Part shown: positions 51,810 through 60,968 of the stretch, piece after piece | How the letters are laid out: every line of letters begins with the position of its first letter | How positions within the stretch are numbered: the stretch's first letter is position 1 | Origin: an uncultured Craurococcus sp. | GTDB taxonomy: Bacteria > Pseudomonadota > Alphaproteobacteria > Acetobacterales > Acetobacteraceae | Reading direction: 5' to 3' | DNA: 64,000 nucleotides | NCBI GenBank assembly: GCA_902805545.1 | Contig: CADCTD010000001.1 | Location: 1-64,000 of the forward strand | Made by a program: the position numbers and the translations under genes | Notes under the pieces: generated by a model | Told to the model about the DNA's origin: nothing | The model's input: only the letters and a program-made list of their open reading frames with translations | Database searches by the model: none

Positions 51810-52142
51810 ATGGAGGCGGCCGATCCCGTCCTCTGGGTCTGGGTCACCGCGGCCGATGCGGAGGAGGCCCGCCGCATCGGCCGGACGGTGGTGGAAGAGC
51901 GCCTGGCCGCCTGCGCCAACCTCCTCCCCGGCCACACCGCCATCTATCGGTGGGAGGGCGAGGTGAGGGAGGATGCGGAATCCGCCCTCATCCTCAAAAC
52001 CACTGCGAGCCGCTTCGAGGGGCTCTGCGCCCGCATCCGCGCCCTGCACAGCTACGACCTGCCCGCGATCCTCGCCCTGCCGGCCACGGCCGGCGATGCC
52101 GGGTTCCTGGCCTGGGTCAGGGACCAGGCCAGGCCCGGCTGA
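51810..52142 (+). CDS. cutA: Divalent cation tolerance protein CutA
   Basis: A 110-residue trimeric ferredoxin-like protein. The CutA1 signature is present: EERLAACANLLPGHTAIYRW, then EGEVREDAESALILKTTA and HSYDLPAILALP. It has been tied to copper tolerance and protein folding, but the exact role is unresolved. It starts 2 bases after the thiolase stop, so it is coexpressed with it. A hairpin follows the gene. Confidence 0.93.
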   Translation: MEAADPVLWVWVTAADAEEARRIGRTVVEERLAACANLLPGHTAIYRWEGEVREDAESALILKTTASRFEGLCARIRALHSYDLPAILALPATAGDAGFLAWVRDQARPG

Positions 52143-52182
52143 GCCCTGGAGTAATTAGCTCGCCCAAACGACAGGCCAGAGC

Positions 52183-52211
52183 GGGTTCCGGAGCCAGGTC
52201 GAACGGAACCC
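52183..52211. terminator. Hairpin between cutA and the SHOCT gene
   Basis: GGGTTCCG (52183-52190... 8 bases in all) pairs with CGGAACCC (52204-52211) around a 13-base loop. It lies between convergent stops, 40 bases after cutA and 3 bases before the SHOCT stop. CTTTA follows on the plus strand. It suits a bidirectional terminator, or a dispersed repeat unit. Confidence 0.45.
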
Positions 52212-52214
52212 ACT

Positions 52215-52961
52215 TTAGAGCCGTCCCAGCAACTCCGTCTTCTTTGCCCGGAATTCCGCCTCGGTCAGCACCCCCTGGCGGTGCAGCTCCGCCAGCCGCT
52301 GGATCGTGGCGAGCGGATCGCCTTCCGCGGCCGTCGGCTGCGAAGCCGCCGCCGCAGGCGCCGCCTGGGATGGGCCAATGGATGGGGAAGGGGATGGGAT
52401 AGGGGATGCGCCAGTGGCCTCGCCCCCCACCTCCCGCAGCGACTCCAGCCGGATCTCCCCCTGGTCACTGCCAAAGGCCAGCACCTGCCCGGAGCCCTGC
52501 CGCTGTGACACCCCGCCGATCCGGTGCTCCCCGGTATCGAAGGTCCGCACCCGCCCCTCCTGCCGCACCGCCAGCCGCCGGGTCGCCGGGAAGAGCGCAT
52601 AGCCCAGGTCGTTCTGCGTCCCGCTCGCCGCCGGGCTGCCGAGCTCCGCCGGCCACCATCCACTTGAGACGACCCCGGGCGCGGCCTCGACGAAGACCGG
52701 TTCCGTCCCGCGCAGCGCCGAAGCCAGTGCCCTGCACAGCGCATCCACCCGCGCCTTGAGGCCGTGATTGAACATGTCGCCGACCATCACCATCCCGCCT
52801 TGCGACCACTGGCCCATGCCGCCGAGCTCCGGATGGCTGAACTGCGCCATGGCCCCGCCGCCGGCTGCCAGCGCATGCAGCAGCACCACCTCCCGACCGA
52901 CCCCATGCTGCGCCGCGATCGCCGCCACCTGCCGCTCCCCGGCCTCGGTCAGTTCCCGCAT
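52215..52961 (-). CDS. SHOCT domain protein
   Basis: A 248-residue protein. The last 32 residues are a SHOCT domain (LATIQRLAELHRQGVLTEAE, then FRAKKTELLGRL), a short helical element thought to mediate oligomerisation. The N-terminal part (about 1-190) is not recognised; it contains GGGAMAQFSHPELGGMGQWS and a Ser/Pro linker (PIPSPSPSIGPSQAAP) before the SHOCT. The start at 52961 has GGAG 9 bases upstream; the TTG 6 codons earlier is less likely. Confidence 0.8.
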   Translation of the reverse strand: MRELTEAGERQVAAIAAQHGVGREVVLLHALAAGGGAMAQFSHPELGGMGQWSQGGMVMVGDMFNHGLKARVDALCRALASALRGTEPVFVEAAPGVVSSGWWPAELGSPAASGTQNDLGYALFPATRRLAVRQEGRVRTFDTGEHRIGGVSQRQGSGQVLAFGSDQGEIRLESLREVGGEATGASPIPSPSPSIGPSQAAPAAAASQPTAAEGDPLATIQRLAELHRQGVLTEAEFRAKKTELLGRL

Positions 52962-53062
52962 CGCCCTCGCTCCGTCCAAGCCCCGAGCCCTGCCAGAAGC
53001 CTTCCCCGGCGAACAGTCACGTCGCCCCGGCGTTACGACCCGGACCCTTTCAGGAAACCGCC

Positions 53063-53467
53063 ATGTCCCGCTGGACCCGCGTTGCCGACCCCGCGACCGA
53101 TGCCGAGCTTCTCCCCGCCTGGTTCGTCCAGCGCATGCTCGGCGCGACGGAGGGCCATTTCGGCCTGCTGCTGACGACCGGCGACGTGCTGCGGATTGCC
53201 GGGCTGCGCGCCGCGCATATCTCGGAGGACGGCACCATCCTGCTCGACCTGGTGCTCGACCATGCTGGCGTGCCGACCCTGGCCGATGTCGCCTGGCAGT
53301 CGAAGCACTATCTCGGCGCCCCGGTCCCCGGCGCGGTGGAGGCGACGGTGAACCTCGCCCAGGTCGTCTGCGCGGTGGAATTCACCGCCGAGTCCACCCT
53401 CACCGGCAAGGTGGTCGAGCTGCGCCAGGCTGCCGAGGAAGCCGTCGAGCGCCGGGAGATCGCCTGA
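53063..53467 (+). CDS. Hypothetical protein
   Basis: A 134-residue cytoplasmic-looking protein of no recognised family. It has AWFVQRMLGATEGHFGLLLT near the start, a hydrophobic DGTILLDLVLDHAGV strand and a charged helical C terminus (VVELRQAAEEAVERREIA). AGGAAACC precedes the ATG at a good distance. A hairpin lies 8 bases after its stop. It is divergent from the SHOCT gene (101 bases). Confidence 0.7.
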   Translation: MSRWTRVADPATDAELLPAWFVQRMLGATEGHFGLLLTTGDVLRIAGLRAAHISEDGTILLDLVLDHAGVPTLADVAWQSKHYLGAPVPGAVEATVNLAQVVCAVEFTAESTLTGKVVELRQAAEEAVERREIA

Positions 53468-53474
53468 GCGGGAC

Positions 53475-53508
53475 AGGGCACGGGTCGGCACCGGGTCGCC
53501 CTTGCCCT
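53475..53508 (+). terminator. Hairpin after the hypothetical gene at 53063
   Basis: AGGGCA-c-GGG (53475-53484) pairs with CCC-t-TGCCCT (53499-53508), nine pairs with one mismatch and a 14-base loop. It starts 8 bases after the stop. The rest of the 210-base gap to ispDF shows no gene, but has an AT-richer block with TATAAT at 53642-53647. Confidence 0.45.
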
Positions 53509-53677
53509 TCGCTCATCATGCCTGGCGCATTCCACACCGCCGGTGCTGAGGCCCCGGCCGGCATTCGCAGGGCGCCTCAACTCCCGAATTCAGCGGAGGA
53601 GAAATACTTCAAGAGCAGGAACTTGCGGGAGAAACCTCACCTATAATGCACGCCGGTTCGAAGCCGTTTGGAGCGCC

Positions 53678-54823
53678 TCAACCCGGCACCAGCACCATCG
53701 CCGCCGCCTGCGCCGCAATTCCTTCGCCCCGCCCGGTGAAGCCCAGCCTCTCCGTCGTGGTCGCCTTCACGCCGACGATTCCCGGATCGACGCCCAGCAG
53801 CTCCGCCAGCCTCGCCTGCATCGCCTCGCGGTGCGGCCCGATCTTCGGCCGCTCGCAGAGCAGCGTCACATCCACATTGGCGATGACGCCGCCCCGCGCC
53901 GCCACCCGCCCCGCGGCATGCCGGAGGAACTGCGCGCTGTCCGCATCCTTCCACTTCATCTCGGAGGGCGGGAACCACCGCCCGATATCGCCCTCCGCCA
54001 GGGCACCATAGATCGCGTCGCAGAGCGCATGGATGCCGACATCCGCATCCGAATGCCCTTCCAGCCCGAATTCGCAGGGCACGACGACGCCGCAGAGCAC
54101 CATCCGCCGCCCCGCTTCCGTCCGGTGCACGTCGAAGCCGGTGCCGATGCGGGGCAGCAGCCGGGCCTGCATATGTCCCGCCACCCGCTCCAGATCCTCG
54201 GGGAAGGTGATCTTCACATTGGTCTCCGATCCCGCCACCAGCACCACCCTCTCGCCCGCGAGCTCCAGCAGCTGCGCGTCATCCGTCGCCTCGCCCGCCG
54301 CCGCTCGATGCGCATCCAGCAGGGGGCCGAAGCGGAAGCCCTGCGGCGTCTGCGCCCGGTAGAGGCCGGCCCGGGGCACCGTCTCGACGATCGTCGAGCC
54401 TTCGCCCCGCTTCAGCGTATCCGCCACCGGCTGGGCGGGGATCGCCCCTGGCACGCCCTTCAATGCCGCGAGAATTGCGGGAATGGTCCCCCGCGGCACC
54501 ACTGGCCGCGCCGCGTCATGCACCAGCACCACCTCGGGCGCCCGCTCCGCCAGCGCCTCCAGCCCGGCGCGGACGCTCGCCTGCCGCGTCGCCCCGCCCG
54601 CCACCGCCGGCAGCACCGGCAGCCCGTCGAGCAGCACCGCGATCCGCCCCTCCTCGCCGGCAGCGCAGACGGGCAGCAGGATGTCGACCAGCCCTTCAGC
54701 GAGCAGCGCCTCAGCGGCATGGCGGATGACGGGGCGCCCCAGCAGGGGCAGGTACTGCTTGGGCTCTGCGGCGCCGAAGCGCGTGCCGCTTCCGGCGGCC
54801 ATCAATAGGGCGGCGATGCTCAT
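53678..54823 (-). CDS. ispDF: Bifunctional IspD/IspF (MEP pathway)
   Basis: A 381-residue fusion of two isoprenoid-pathway enzymes. The N-terminal IspD part (about 1-222) has ALLMAAGSGTRFGAAEPKQY, VLVHDAARPVV and TDDAQLLELAGERVVLVAGS. It makes CDP-methylerythritol. The C-terminal IspF part (about 223-381) has IGTGFDVHRTEAGRRMVLCG with the zinc Asp and His, GHSDADVGIHALCDAIYGAL and TTTERLGFTGRGEGIAAQAA. It makes the cyclodiphosphate. Fused IspDF is usual in alphaproteobacteria. It is divergent from dusB with 121 bases between. Confidence 0.97.
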   Translation of the reverse strand: MSIAALLMAAGSGTRFGAAEPKQYLPLLGRPVIRHAAEALLAEGLVDILLPVCAAGEEGRIAVLLDGLPVLPAVAGGATRQASVRAGLEALAERAPEVVLVHDAARPVVPRGTIPAILAALKGVPGAIPAQPVADTLKRGEGSTIVETVPRAGLYRAQTPQGFRFGPLLDAHRAAAGEATDDAQLLELAGERVVLVAGSETNVKITFPEDLERVAGHMQARLLPRIGTGFDVHRTEAGRRMVLCGVVVPCEFGLEGHSDADVGIHALCDAIYGALAEGDIGRWFPPSEMKWKDADSAQFLRHAAGRVAARGGVIANVDVTLLCERPKIGPHREAMQARLAELLGVDPGIVGVKATTTERLGFTGRGEGIAAQAAAMVLVPG

Positions 54824-54944
54824 CGCCGGACCCTATCGCAGAACGGCCGGGGACGAAATCGCGCCGAAAAATTGGAACGTTTCTCGGCTTTCCGCCCAGG
54901 CGGGCGTTGCCGAAACGCAGCACTTCGCCTAGTTTGCCCAAATC

Positions 54945-56048
54945 ATGAGCACGAGCATGCCCGACTCCCAGGCCCACCCGGAGCCGAATGCCCCCGATGC
55001 AGGCGGCTTGCCGCCAATTCTCGTCGGCGAGGTGCGCATCGATACGCCCGTCTACCTCGCCCCCATGTCCGGCGTGACGGATCTGCCCTTCCGCCGCCTC
55101 GCCCGCCGCCTCGGCACGGGCATGGTGGTGAGCGAGATGATCGCCTCGCAGGCCATGGTCCGGGAGAACCGCCAGACGCTGAAGATGGCCGAGGTGGACG
55201 GCTTCGGCGCCCCCTCCGCCGTCCAGCTCGCCGGCTGCGAGCCTGCGGTGATGGCCGAGGCCGCGAAGCTCGCCGCCGACCGCGGCGCCGCCATCATCGA
55301 CATCAATTTCGGCTGCCCGGTGAAGAAGGTGGCGGTCGGCCAGCAGGCCGGCAGCGCCCTGATGCGCGACGAGATCCGCGCCGCCGCCATCCTCGAGGCG
55401 GTGGTGAAGGCGGTCCAGGTGCCCGTCACCCTCAAGATGCGCATGGGCTGGGACCATGCCTCGCTCAACGCCCCGAACCTCGCCCGCATCGCCGAGGCCT
55501 GCGGCATCCGGCTTGTCACGATCCACGGCCGCACCCGGCAGATGCTCTACACCGGCCGCGCCGACTGGGCCTTCATCCGCGGCGTGAAGGAGGCCGTCTC
55601 CATCCCCGTCCTCGCCAATGGCGACATCCTGACGCCGGAGCACGCCGCCGAGGCACTCCGCCTCTCCGGCGCCGACGGGGTGATGATCGGCCGCGGCTGC
55701 TACGGCCGCCCCTGGCTCCCCCGCCAGGTCGCCCACTACCTCCGCACCGGCGAGACGCCGGCCGAGCCCGGCCTTGCCGAGCAGCTCGCCATCCTGCTGG
55801 AGCACTATGCCGAGATGCTCTCGCATCACGGGACGCAGACCGGCCTCCGCCTCGCCCGCAAGCACATCGCCTGGTATTCCAAGGGCCTGCCGGGCTCGGC
55901 CGAGTTCCGCTCGCAGGTCAACCAGGTGGAGACGGCCGAGGAGGTCGTGCGGCTGATCGAGGGCTTCTACCGGCCGCTGTTGGACCTCGGCCTGGAGGCC
56001 GCCCGCGCCCGCTTCCACGCCCAGGGGCTGGAGCGGATCGCGGCATGA
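54945..56048 (+). CDS. dusB: tRNA-dihydrouridine synthase (NifR3/DusB)
   Basis: An FMN-dependent TIM-barrel enzyme reducing uridines in tRNA, 367 residues. It has YLAPMSGVTDLPFRRLARRL, SEMIASQAM, the catalytic Cys124 in DINFGCPVKKVAVGQQAGSA, and TIHGRTRQMLYTGRADW. In alphaproteobacteria this gene (nifR3) opens the ntrBC operon, as here. No clear ribosome site precedes ATG 54945; an in-frame ATG at 54957 is the alternative. A weak promoter-like GTTGCC-N17-CTAGTT (54906-54934) lies very close to the start. The stop overlaps the ntrB ATG (ATGA). Confidence 0.95.
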   Translation: MSTSMPDSQAHPEPNAPDAGGLPPILVGEVRIDTPVYLAPMSGVTDLPFRRLARRLGTGMVVSEMIASQAMVRENRQTLKMAEVDGFGAPSAVQLAGCEPAVMAEAAKLAADRGAAIIDINFGCPVKKVAVGQQAGSALMRDEIRAAAILEAVVKAVQVPVTLKMRMGWDHASLNAPNLARIAEACGIRLVTIHGRTRQMLYTGRADWAFIRGVKEAVSIPVLANGDILTPEHAAEALRLSGADGVMIGRGCYGRPWLPRQVAHYLRTGETPAEPGLAEQLAILLEHYAEMLSHHGTQTGLRLARKHIAWYSKGLPGSAEFRSQVNQVETAEEVVRLIEGFYRPLLDLGLEAARARFHAQGLERIAA

Positions 56049-57199
56049 GCGGTGCCGTCGCCGCCCGCGCCCGGGTCATGCCCCTGCCGGCCCGCAGCGC
56101 CCCGCTGCCGGAATTCGGTGCGATCCTGGCCGCGCTCCCGATGCCGGCCGTGGTGTTCGATGCCGAGGACCGCTTCCGCTACGTCAACCCGGCGGCGGAG
56201 CTGTTCTTCCAGCTCTCCTTCTCCACCCTCGCCGCGATGCGGCTCGGCGACCTGCTGCCGCCCGACAGCCGGCTCTTCGCCCTGCTCGCCCAGGTCCGCC
56301 AGCACGAGGCGCCGGTCTCCGACCATGACCTGACGCTCGACAGCCCCCGCCTCAACCGCCGCGGCGTCGCCGCCCATGGCGCCCCGCTGCCGGAGATGCC
56401 GGGCGCCGTGGTGCTGACCCTGCAGGACGGCTCCACGGCGCAGATGATGAACCGCCAGCTGAACTTCCTCGGCGCGGCGCGCGGCACCTCCGCCATGGCC
56501 GAGATGCTGGCCCATGAGGTGAAGAACCCGCTGTCGGGCATCCGCGGCGCCGCCCAGTTGCTGGAGCAGGGCGCCGCCGAGTCCGACCGGGAGCTTTGCC
56601 AGCTCATCCAGGATGAGGCCGACCGCATCCGCAACCTGGTCGACCGGATGGACATGTTCTCCGACCGGCCGGTGGAACTGGCCCCGGTCAACATCCACCA
56701 GGTGCTCGATCATGTGCGGCGCGTGGCGCAGACCGGGTTCGCCTCCCATCTCAGGATCGTCGAGGAATACGATCCCTCGCTGCCGCCGGTCTGGGGCAAC
56801 CGCGACCAGCTGGTGCAGATCCTGCTCAACCTGGTGAAGAACGCCGCCGAGGCGGTCGATCCGCTGTCCGGCGAGATCATCCTCGCCACCGCCTACCACC
56901 ACGGCGTCCGCATTGCCGTGCCGGGCAGCAAGGAGCGGGTGCATGTGCCGCTCCAGGTGATCGTGCGCGACAACGGCCCCGGCATCCCGGAGGCGGTGCG
57001 CGCCACCCTCTTCGAGCCCTTCGTCACCACCAAGCGGGGCGGGCAGGGGCTCGGCCTCGCCCTCGTCGCCAAGCTGGTCGCCGACCAGGGCGGGCTGATC
57101 GAATGCGACAGCCGCCCGGGCCGCACCCTGTTCCGCCTGTCGCTCGCCATGCCGCCGGCGGGGTTTCGTGCCGATGCCAAGCAGATGGACCGTCCATGA
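56045..57199 (+). CDS. ntrB: Nitrogen regulation sensor kinase NtrB
   Basis: A 384-residue soluble histidine kinase that phosphorylates or dephosphorylates NtrC in response to nitrogen status through PII. A PAS domain (about 20-130, [20 protein letters not shown]) precedes the H-box [19 protein letters not shown] with His157. The ATPase part follows, with NLVKNAAEA (N box), [10 protein letters not shown] (G1), [18 protein letters not shown] (G2). No membrane helix is present, as expected. It overlaps both dusB and ntrC by 4 bases. Confidence 0.96.
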   Translation: MSGAVAARARVMPLPARSAPLPEFGAILAALPMPAVVFDAEDRFRYVNPAAELFFQLSFSTLAAMRLGDLLPPDSRLFALLAQVRQHEAPVSDHDLTLDSPRLNRRGVAAHGAPLPEMPGAVVLTLQDGSTAQMMNRQLNFLGAARGTSAMAEMLAHEVKNPLSGIRGAAQLLEQGAAESDRELCQLIQDEADRIRNLVDRMDMFSDRPVELAPVNIHQVLDHVRRVAQTGFASHLRIVEEYDPSLPPVWGNRDQLVQILLNLVKNAAEAVDPLSGEIILATAYHHGVRIAVPGSKERVHVPLQVIVRDNGPGIPEAVRATLFEPFVTTKRGGQGLGLALVAKLVADQGGLIECDSRPGRTLFRLSLAMPPAGFRADAKQMDRP

Positions 57200-58635
57200 G
57201 CGATAGCCGCACCATCCTCATCGCCGATGACGACCGGGCTATCCGCACGGTCCTCAGCCAGGCGCTCGGCCGCTCGGGCTACCAGGTGCGCGCCACCTCC
57301 TCCGCCTCCACGCTCTGGCGCTGGGTGGAGGATGGCGAGGGCGACCTCGTCATCACCGACGTGGTCATGCCGGACGAGAACGGCCTCGACCTCGTCCCCC
57401 GCATCAAGCGCATCCGCCCGGAGATGCGCGTCGTGGTGATGTCGGCCCAGTCGACCTTCATGACGGCGCTGAAGGCGGCCCAGCGCGGCGCCTTCGAGTA
57501 CCTTCCCAAGCCCTTCGACCTGAAGGAGCTGCTGGCGGTCGTCGAGCGCGCGCTCGCCGCCCCCCAGGCCCCTGCGCCCGCCGAGGAGGAGGAGCCGGAG
57601 GAGCGCCTGCCGTTGGTCGGCCGGAGTCCTGCGATGCAGGAGATCTACCGCACCGTCGCCCGGCTCACGACGACCGACCTGACTGTCATGATCACCGGCG
57701 AGTCGGGCACCGGCAAGGAGTTGGTGGCCCGCGCCCTGCACGATTACGGGCGCCGCCGCGGCGGTCCCTTCGTTGCCATCAACATGGCGGCCATCCCGCG
57801 CGAGCTGATCGAAAGCGAGCTCTTCGGCCATGAGCGTGGCGCCTTCACCGGCGCGCTGAACCGCGGCATCGGCCGCTTCGAGCAGGCGGCCGGCGGCACG
57901 CTCTTCCTCGACGAGATCGGCGACATGCCGCCCGAGGCGCAGACCCGCCTGCTGCGCGTGCTGCAGGAGGGCGAGTTCACCACGGTCGGCGGCCGCAACC
58001 CGATCAAGGCGAATGTCCGCATCGTGGCGGCCACCCATCGCGACCTCCGCCAGTCGATCCGGCAGGGGCTCTTCCGAGAGGATCTGTTCTACCGCCTCAA
58101 CGTCGTCCCCATCCGCCTGCCGCCACTCCGCGAGCGGATGGAGGACATCCCGCTGCTCGCCCGCCACTTCCTCGAGCGGGCCCGCGCCTCCGGCCTGCCC
58201 CTGAAGCAGCTCAGCACCGAGGCGTTGGAGCGGCTGAAGGGCCATGCCTGGCCCGGCAACGCCCGCGAGCTCGAGAACCTCATGCGCCGCCTCGCCGCCC
58301 TCTACCCGCAGGAGACGATCGACGCCGAGGCCGTCGCCTCCGAGCTCTCCGAGGCGGAGCCCCCGGCCGAGGCCGGCCTCAGTCGCCCGGAGACGCTCGA
58401 ACAGGCGGTCGAGCGGCACCTGAAGGCCTTCGTCGCGGCGCACAAGGACGGGCTGCCGGTGCGCGACCTCTATGACCGCGTCCTGGCCGAGGTGGAGCGA
58501 CCGCTGCTCCGCCTCGTCCTCGGCGCCACGCGCGGCAACCAGATCAAGGCGGCGGCGATGCTCGGCCTCAACCGGAATACGCTCCGGAAGAAGATCCGCG
58601 AGCTCGACCTGCCCGTGGTGCGCGGGCTCGGCTGA
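57196..58635 (+). CDS. ntrC: Nitrogen regulation response regulator NtrC
   Basis: A 479-residue sigma54 activator. The receiver domain has the phosphorylation site Asp55 in [13 protein letters not shown]. The AAA+ domain has Walker [15 protein letters not shown], the GAFTGA loop (residues 215-220) that contacts sigma54, and Walker [11 protein letters not shown] Fis-type helix-turn-helix ends the protein ([20 protein letters not shown]). All features needed to drive sigma54 transcription are intact. It overlaps ntrB by 4 bases and ntrY by one. Confidence 0.97.
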   Translation: MSDSRTILIADDDRAIRTVLSQALGRSGYQVRATSSASTLWRWVEDGEGDLVITDVVMPDENGLDLVPRIKRIRPEMRVVVMSAQSTFMTALKAAQRGAFEYLPKPFDLKELLAVVERALAAPQAPAPAEEEEPEERLPLVGRSPAMQEIYRTVARLTTTDLTVMITGESGTGKELVARALHDYGRRRGGPFVAINMAAIPRELIESELFGHERGAFTGALNRGIGRFEQAAGGTLFLDEIGDMPPEAQTRLLRVLQEGEFTTVGGRNPIKANVRIVAATHRDLRQSIRQGLFREDLFYRLNVVPIRLPPLRERMEDIPLLARHFLERARASGLPLKQLSTEALERLKGHAWPGNARELENLMRRLAALYPQETIDAEAVASELSEAEPPAEAGLSRPETLEQAVERHLKAFVAAHKDGLPVRDLYDRVLAEVERPLLRLVLGATRGNQIKAAAMLGLNRNTLRKKIRELDLPVVRGLG

Positions 58636-60968
58636 TGGCGGCCGGCGAGCCGCACCAGCGCGGCCTGCCCCGGCGGATCGCCGATGTGCTGCTGGGCCGG
58701 GGGATGACCCTCGGCCTCGCGGTCAGCGCCCTGCTGCTCGGCATCGCCACCTTCTCCGTGCTGTCGGATGGCAGCCCGCTCGGGCCGACCAAGCCTGGCG
58801 CCGTGGTCGGCCTGGTGCTCGTCAACGCGGCGGTGCTGCTGCTGCTGATGGCCTCGCTCGCTGGCCGCCTGGTGCGGGTTTGGGCGGAGCGCAGGCGCGG
58901 CTCGGCGGGGTCCCGCCTCCATGTGCGGCTGGTGCTGCTCTTCGGCGTGGTCGCCGTGGTGCCGGCGATGCTGGTCGCCGCCTTCGCCGCGCTCTTCTTC
59001 AACCTCGGCATCGAGACCTGGTTCAGCGACCGGGTGCGGACGGCGCTGGAGGCGAGCCTCCAGGCCAGCCGCGGCTACCTCGAGGAGCACCGCAACACCA
59101 TCCGCGGCGATGCGCTGGCCATGGCAGCCGACCTCTCCCGCGCGCGCGTCCTGCTGCCCGACAACGGCCTCGCCTTCGCCCGCGTGCTGGCGACGCATAC
59201 GGCGCTGCGCAACCTGACGGAGGCCGTCGTCTTCGACCCGGCGACGCAGCAGGTGATCGCCCATGCCGGTTACACGACGAGCTTCGTGCTCGACCCGCCG
59301 CCAGAGGATGCGATCGCCCAGGCCCGGCTTGGCGAGGTCGCCGTCCTCCCGGCGGAGGACCGGGTGCGGGCCGTGGTCGCGCTCGATTTCGGCCAGGGCT
59401 GGATGCTGCTGATCGGCAGGCCGCTCGACGCGACGGTGCTGGCGCATCAGCGATCGGTCGAGAAGGCGGTCGCCGAATATGTCGAGCTCGATAACAACCG
59501 CTCCGGGCTGCAGATCACCTTCGTCATGATCTTCGCCATCGCGGCGCTCCTGGTGCTGCTGGCGGCGGTGCTGATCGGCCTGGTGCTGGCCAACCAGCTG
59601 GCCCGGCCGATCGGGCGGCTGATCGTCGCGGCCGAGCGGGTGAGGGGGGGCGACCTCGCCACCCGGGTCGAGGAGGGCGCGGCGGATGAGGAGATCGCCA
59701 GCCTCGCCCGCGCCTTCAACCGCATGACCAACCAGCTGGCCGCGCAGCGCTCGGAGCTGCTGCAGGCCTACCGCCAGATCGACGAGCGGCGGCGCTTCAC
59801 CGAGACTGTGCTGGCCGGCGTCTCCGCCGGCGTCATCGGCCTCGAGACGGATGGGCGGATCAACCTGCCGAACCGCCGCGCGAGCGAGCTGCTCGGCATC
59901 GAGCTCGACGCCGCCATCGGCCGGCCGATGGCCGAGGTGGTGCCGGAATTCGCGCCGCTGCTGGCCGGCGGGGCCGAGCGCACGGCCGAGATCCGAATCG
60001 GCCCGCCGAGCAACCGCCGGACGCTCCTCGCCCAGATCGGCGAAGAGCGGCAGGCGGGCGGACAGGGGGAGCTGGCCGGCTTCGTCCTCACCTTCGACGA
60101 CATCACCGAGCTGCTCTCGGCGCAGCGCAAGGCGGCCTGGGCCGACGTGGCGCGGCGCATCGCACATGAGATCAAGAACCCGCTGACCCCGATCCAGCTC
60201 TCGGCCGAGCGGCTGAAGCGGCGCTACCTGAAGCAGATCAGCAACGATCCGGAGACCTTTGTCGCCTGCACCGACACGATCGTCCGTCAGGTCGGCGACA
60301 TCGGGCGGATGGTGGACGAGTTCTCCGCCTTCGCCCGCATGCCCCAGCCGGTGATCCGCCCGGAGGACCTCTCCCAGGTGCTGCGCGAGGCGCTCGTGCT
60401 GCAGCGGGACGCCCATCCCGGCATCCGCTACCAGGTGGACCTGCCCGAGGGGGTGCGCGGCCCGCTCGTTGCCTGCGACCGCCGGTTGCTCGGCCAGGCG
60501 CTGACCAACCTGTTGATGAATGCCGCCGACGCCGTCACGATGCGTGCCCAGGCCGAGCGGGAGGCCGGCGAGGCTCCCGGCCCCGCCTCCGGCCAAGCCT
60601 TTGGACACATCACCGTGCGCATCGAGCAGGGCGAGGACAGCGTCGCCATCGCCATCGAGGATGACGGAATCGGCCTGCCCCAGGGGGATGAGCGGGACCG
60701 GCTTACCGAACCTTATGTGACGCATAAACCGAAAGGAACCGGCCTCGGCCTTGCCATCGTGAAGAAGATCATGGAGGACCATGGGGGCAGGCTGGGGTTG
60801 GAGGACCGTCCCCGCGAGGCCGGCTCGGGGCGCGGTGGGGCCCGGGCCGTTCTCACCCTGCCGTGGCGACCGGGCACCGACCGCATGGCGGAGCGCCCGG
60901 CCGGCACGGAGACCGAGACGATGGACCCCTTCCCGGATGGCAGCATGAGGCGCGCGCATGGCGCATGA
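58635..60968 (+). CDS. ntrY: Membrane sensor kinase NtrY
   Basis: A 777-residue transmembrane histidine kinase. Hydrophobic segments near residues 25-50, 58-80, 95-125 and 295-325 fit the NtrY topology, with a periplasmic region between the third and fourth. HAMP (about 320-380), PAS (about 390-490) and kinase domains follow. The H-box is RRIAHEIKNPLTPIQLSAER with His511, and ATP-site motifs are NLLMNAADAV and KPKGTGLGLAIVKKIMEDH. NtrY senses nitrogen or redox signals and partners with NtrX, whose gene overlaps it by 11 bases. Confidence 0.95.
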   Translation: MAAGEPHQRGLPRRIADVLLGRGMTLGLAVSALLLGIATFSVLSDGSPLGPTKPGAVVGLVLVNAAVLLLLMASLAGRLVRVWAERRRGSAGSRLHVRLVLLFGVVAVVPAMLVAAFAALFFNLGIETWFSDRVRTALEASLQASRGYLEEHRNTIRGDALAMAADLSRARVLLPDNGLAFARVLATHTALRNLTEAVVFDPATQQVIAHAGYTTSFVLDPPPEDAIAQARLGEVAVLPAEDRVRAVVALDFGQGWMLLIGRPLDATVLAHQRSVEKAVAEYVELDNNRSGLQITFVMIFAIAALLVLLAAVLIGLVLANQLARPIGRLIVAAERVRGGDLATRVEEGAADEEIASLARAFNRMTNQLAAQRSELLQAYRQIDERRRFTETVLAGVSAGVIGLETDGRINLPNRRASELLGIELDAAIGRPMAEVVPEFAPLLAGGAERTAEIRIGPPSNRRTLLAQIGEERQAGGQGELAGFVLTFDDITELLSAQRKAAWADVARRIAHEIKNPLTPIQLSAERLKRRYLKQISNDPETFVACTDTIVRQVGDIGRMVDEFSAFARMPQPVIRPEDLSQVLREALVLQRDAHPGIRYQVDLPEGVRGPLVACDRRLLGQALTNLLMNAADAVTMRAQAEREAGEAPGPASGQAFGHITVRIEQGEDSVAIAIEDDGIGLPQGDERDRLTEPYVTHKPKGTGLGLAIVKKIMEDHGGRLGLEDRPREAGSGRGGARAVLTLPWRPGTDRMAERPAGTETETMDPFPDGSMRRAHGA

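Noticed and set aside
52368-52415. GGGGAT-type short repeats as a regulatory or phase-variable repeat
   Set aside because: They are the coding sequence for the Ser/Pro linker of the SHOCT protein and are irregular in length.
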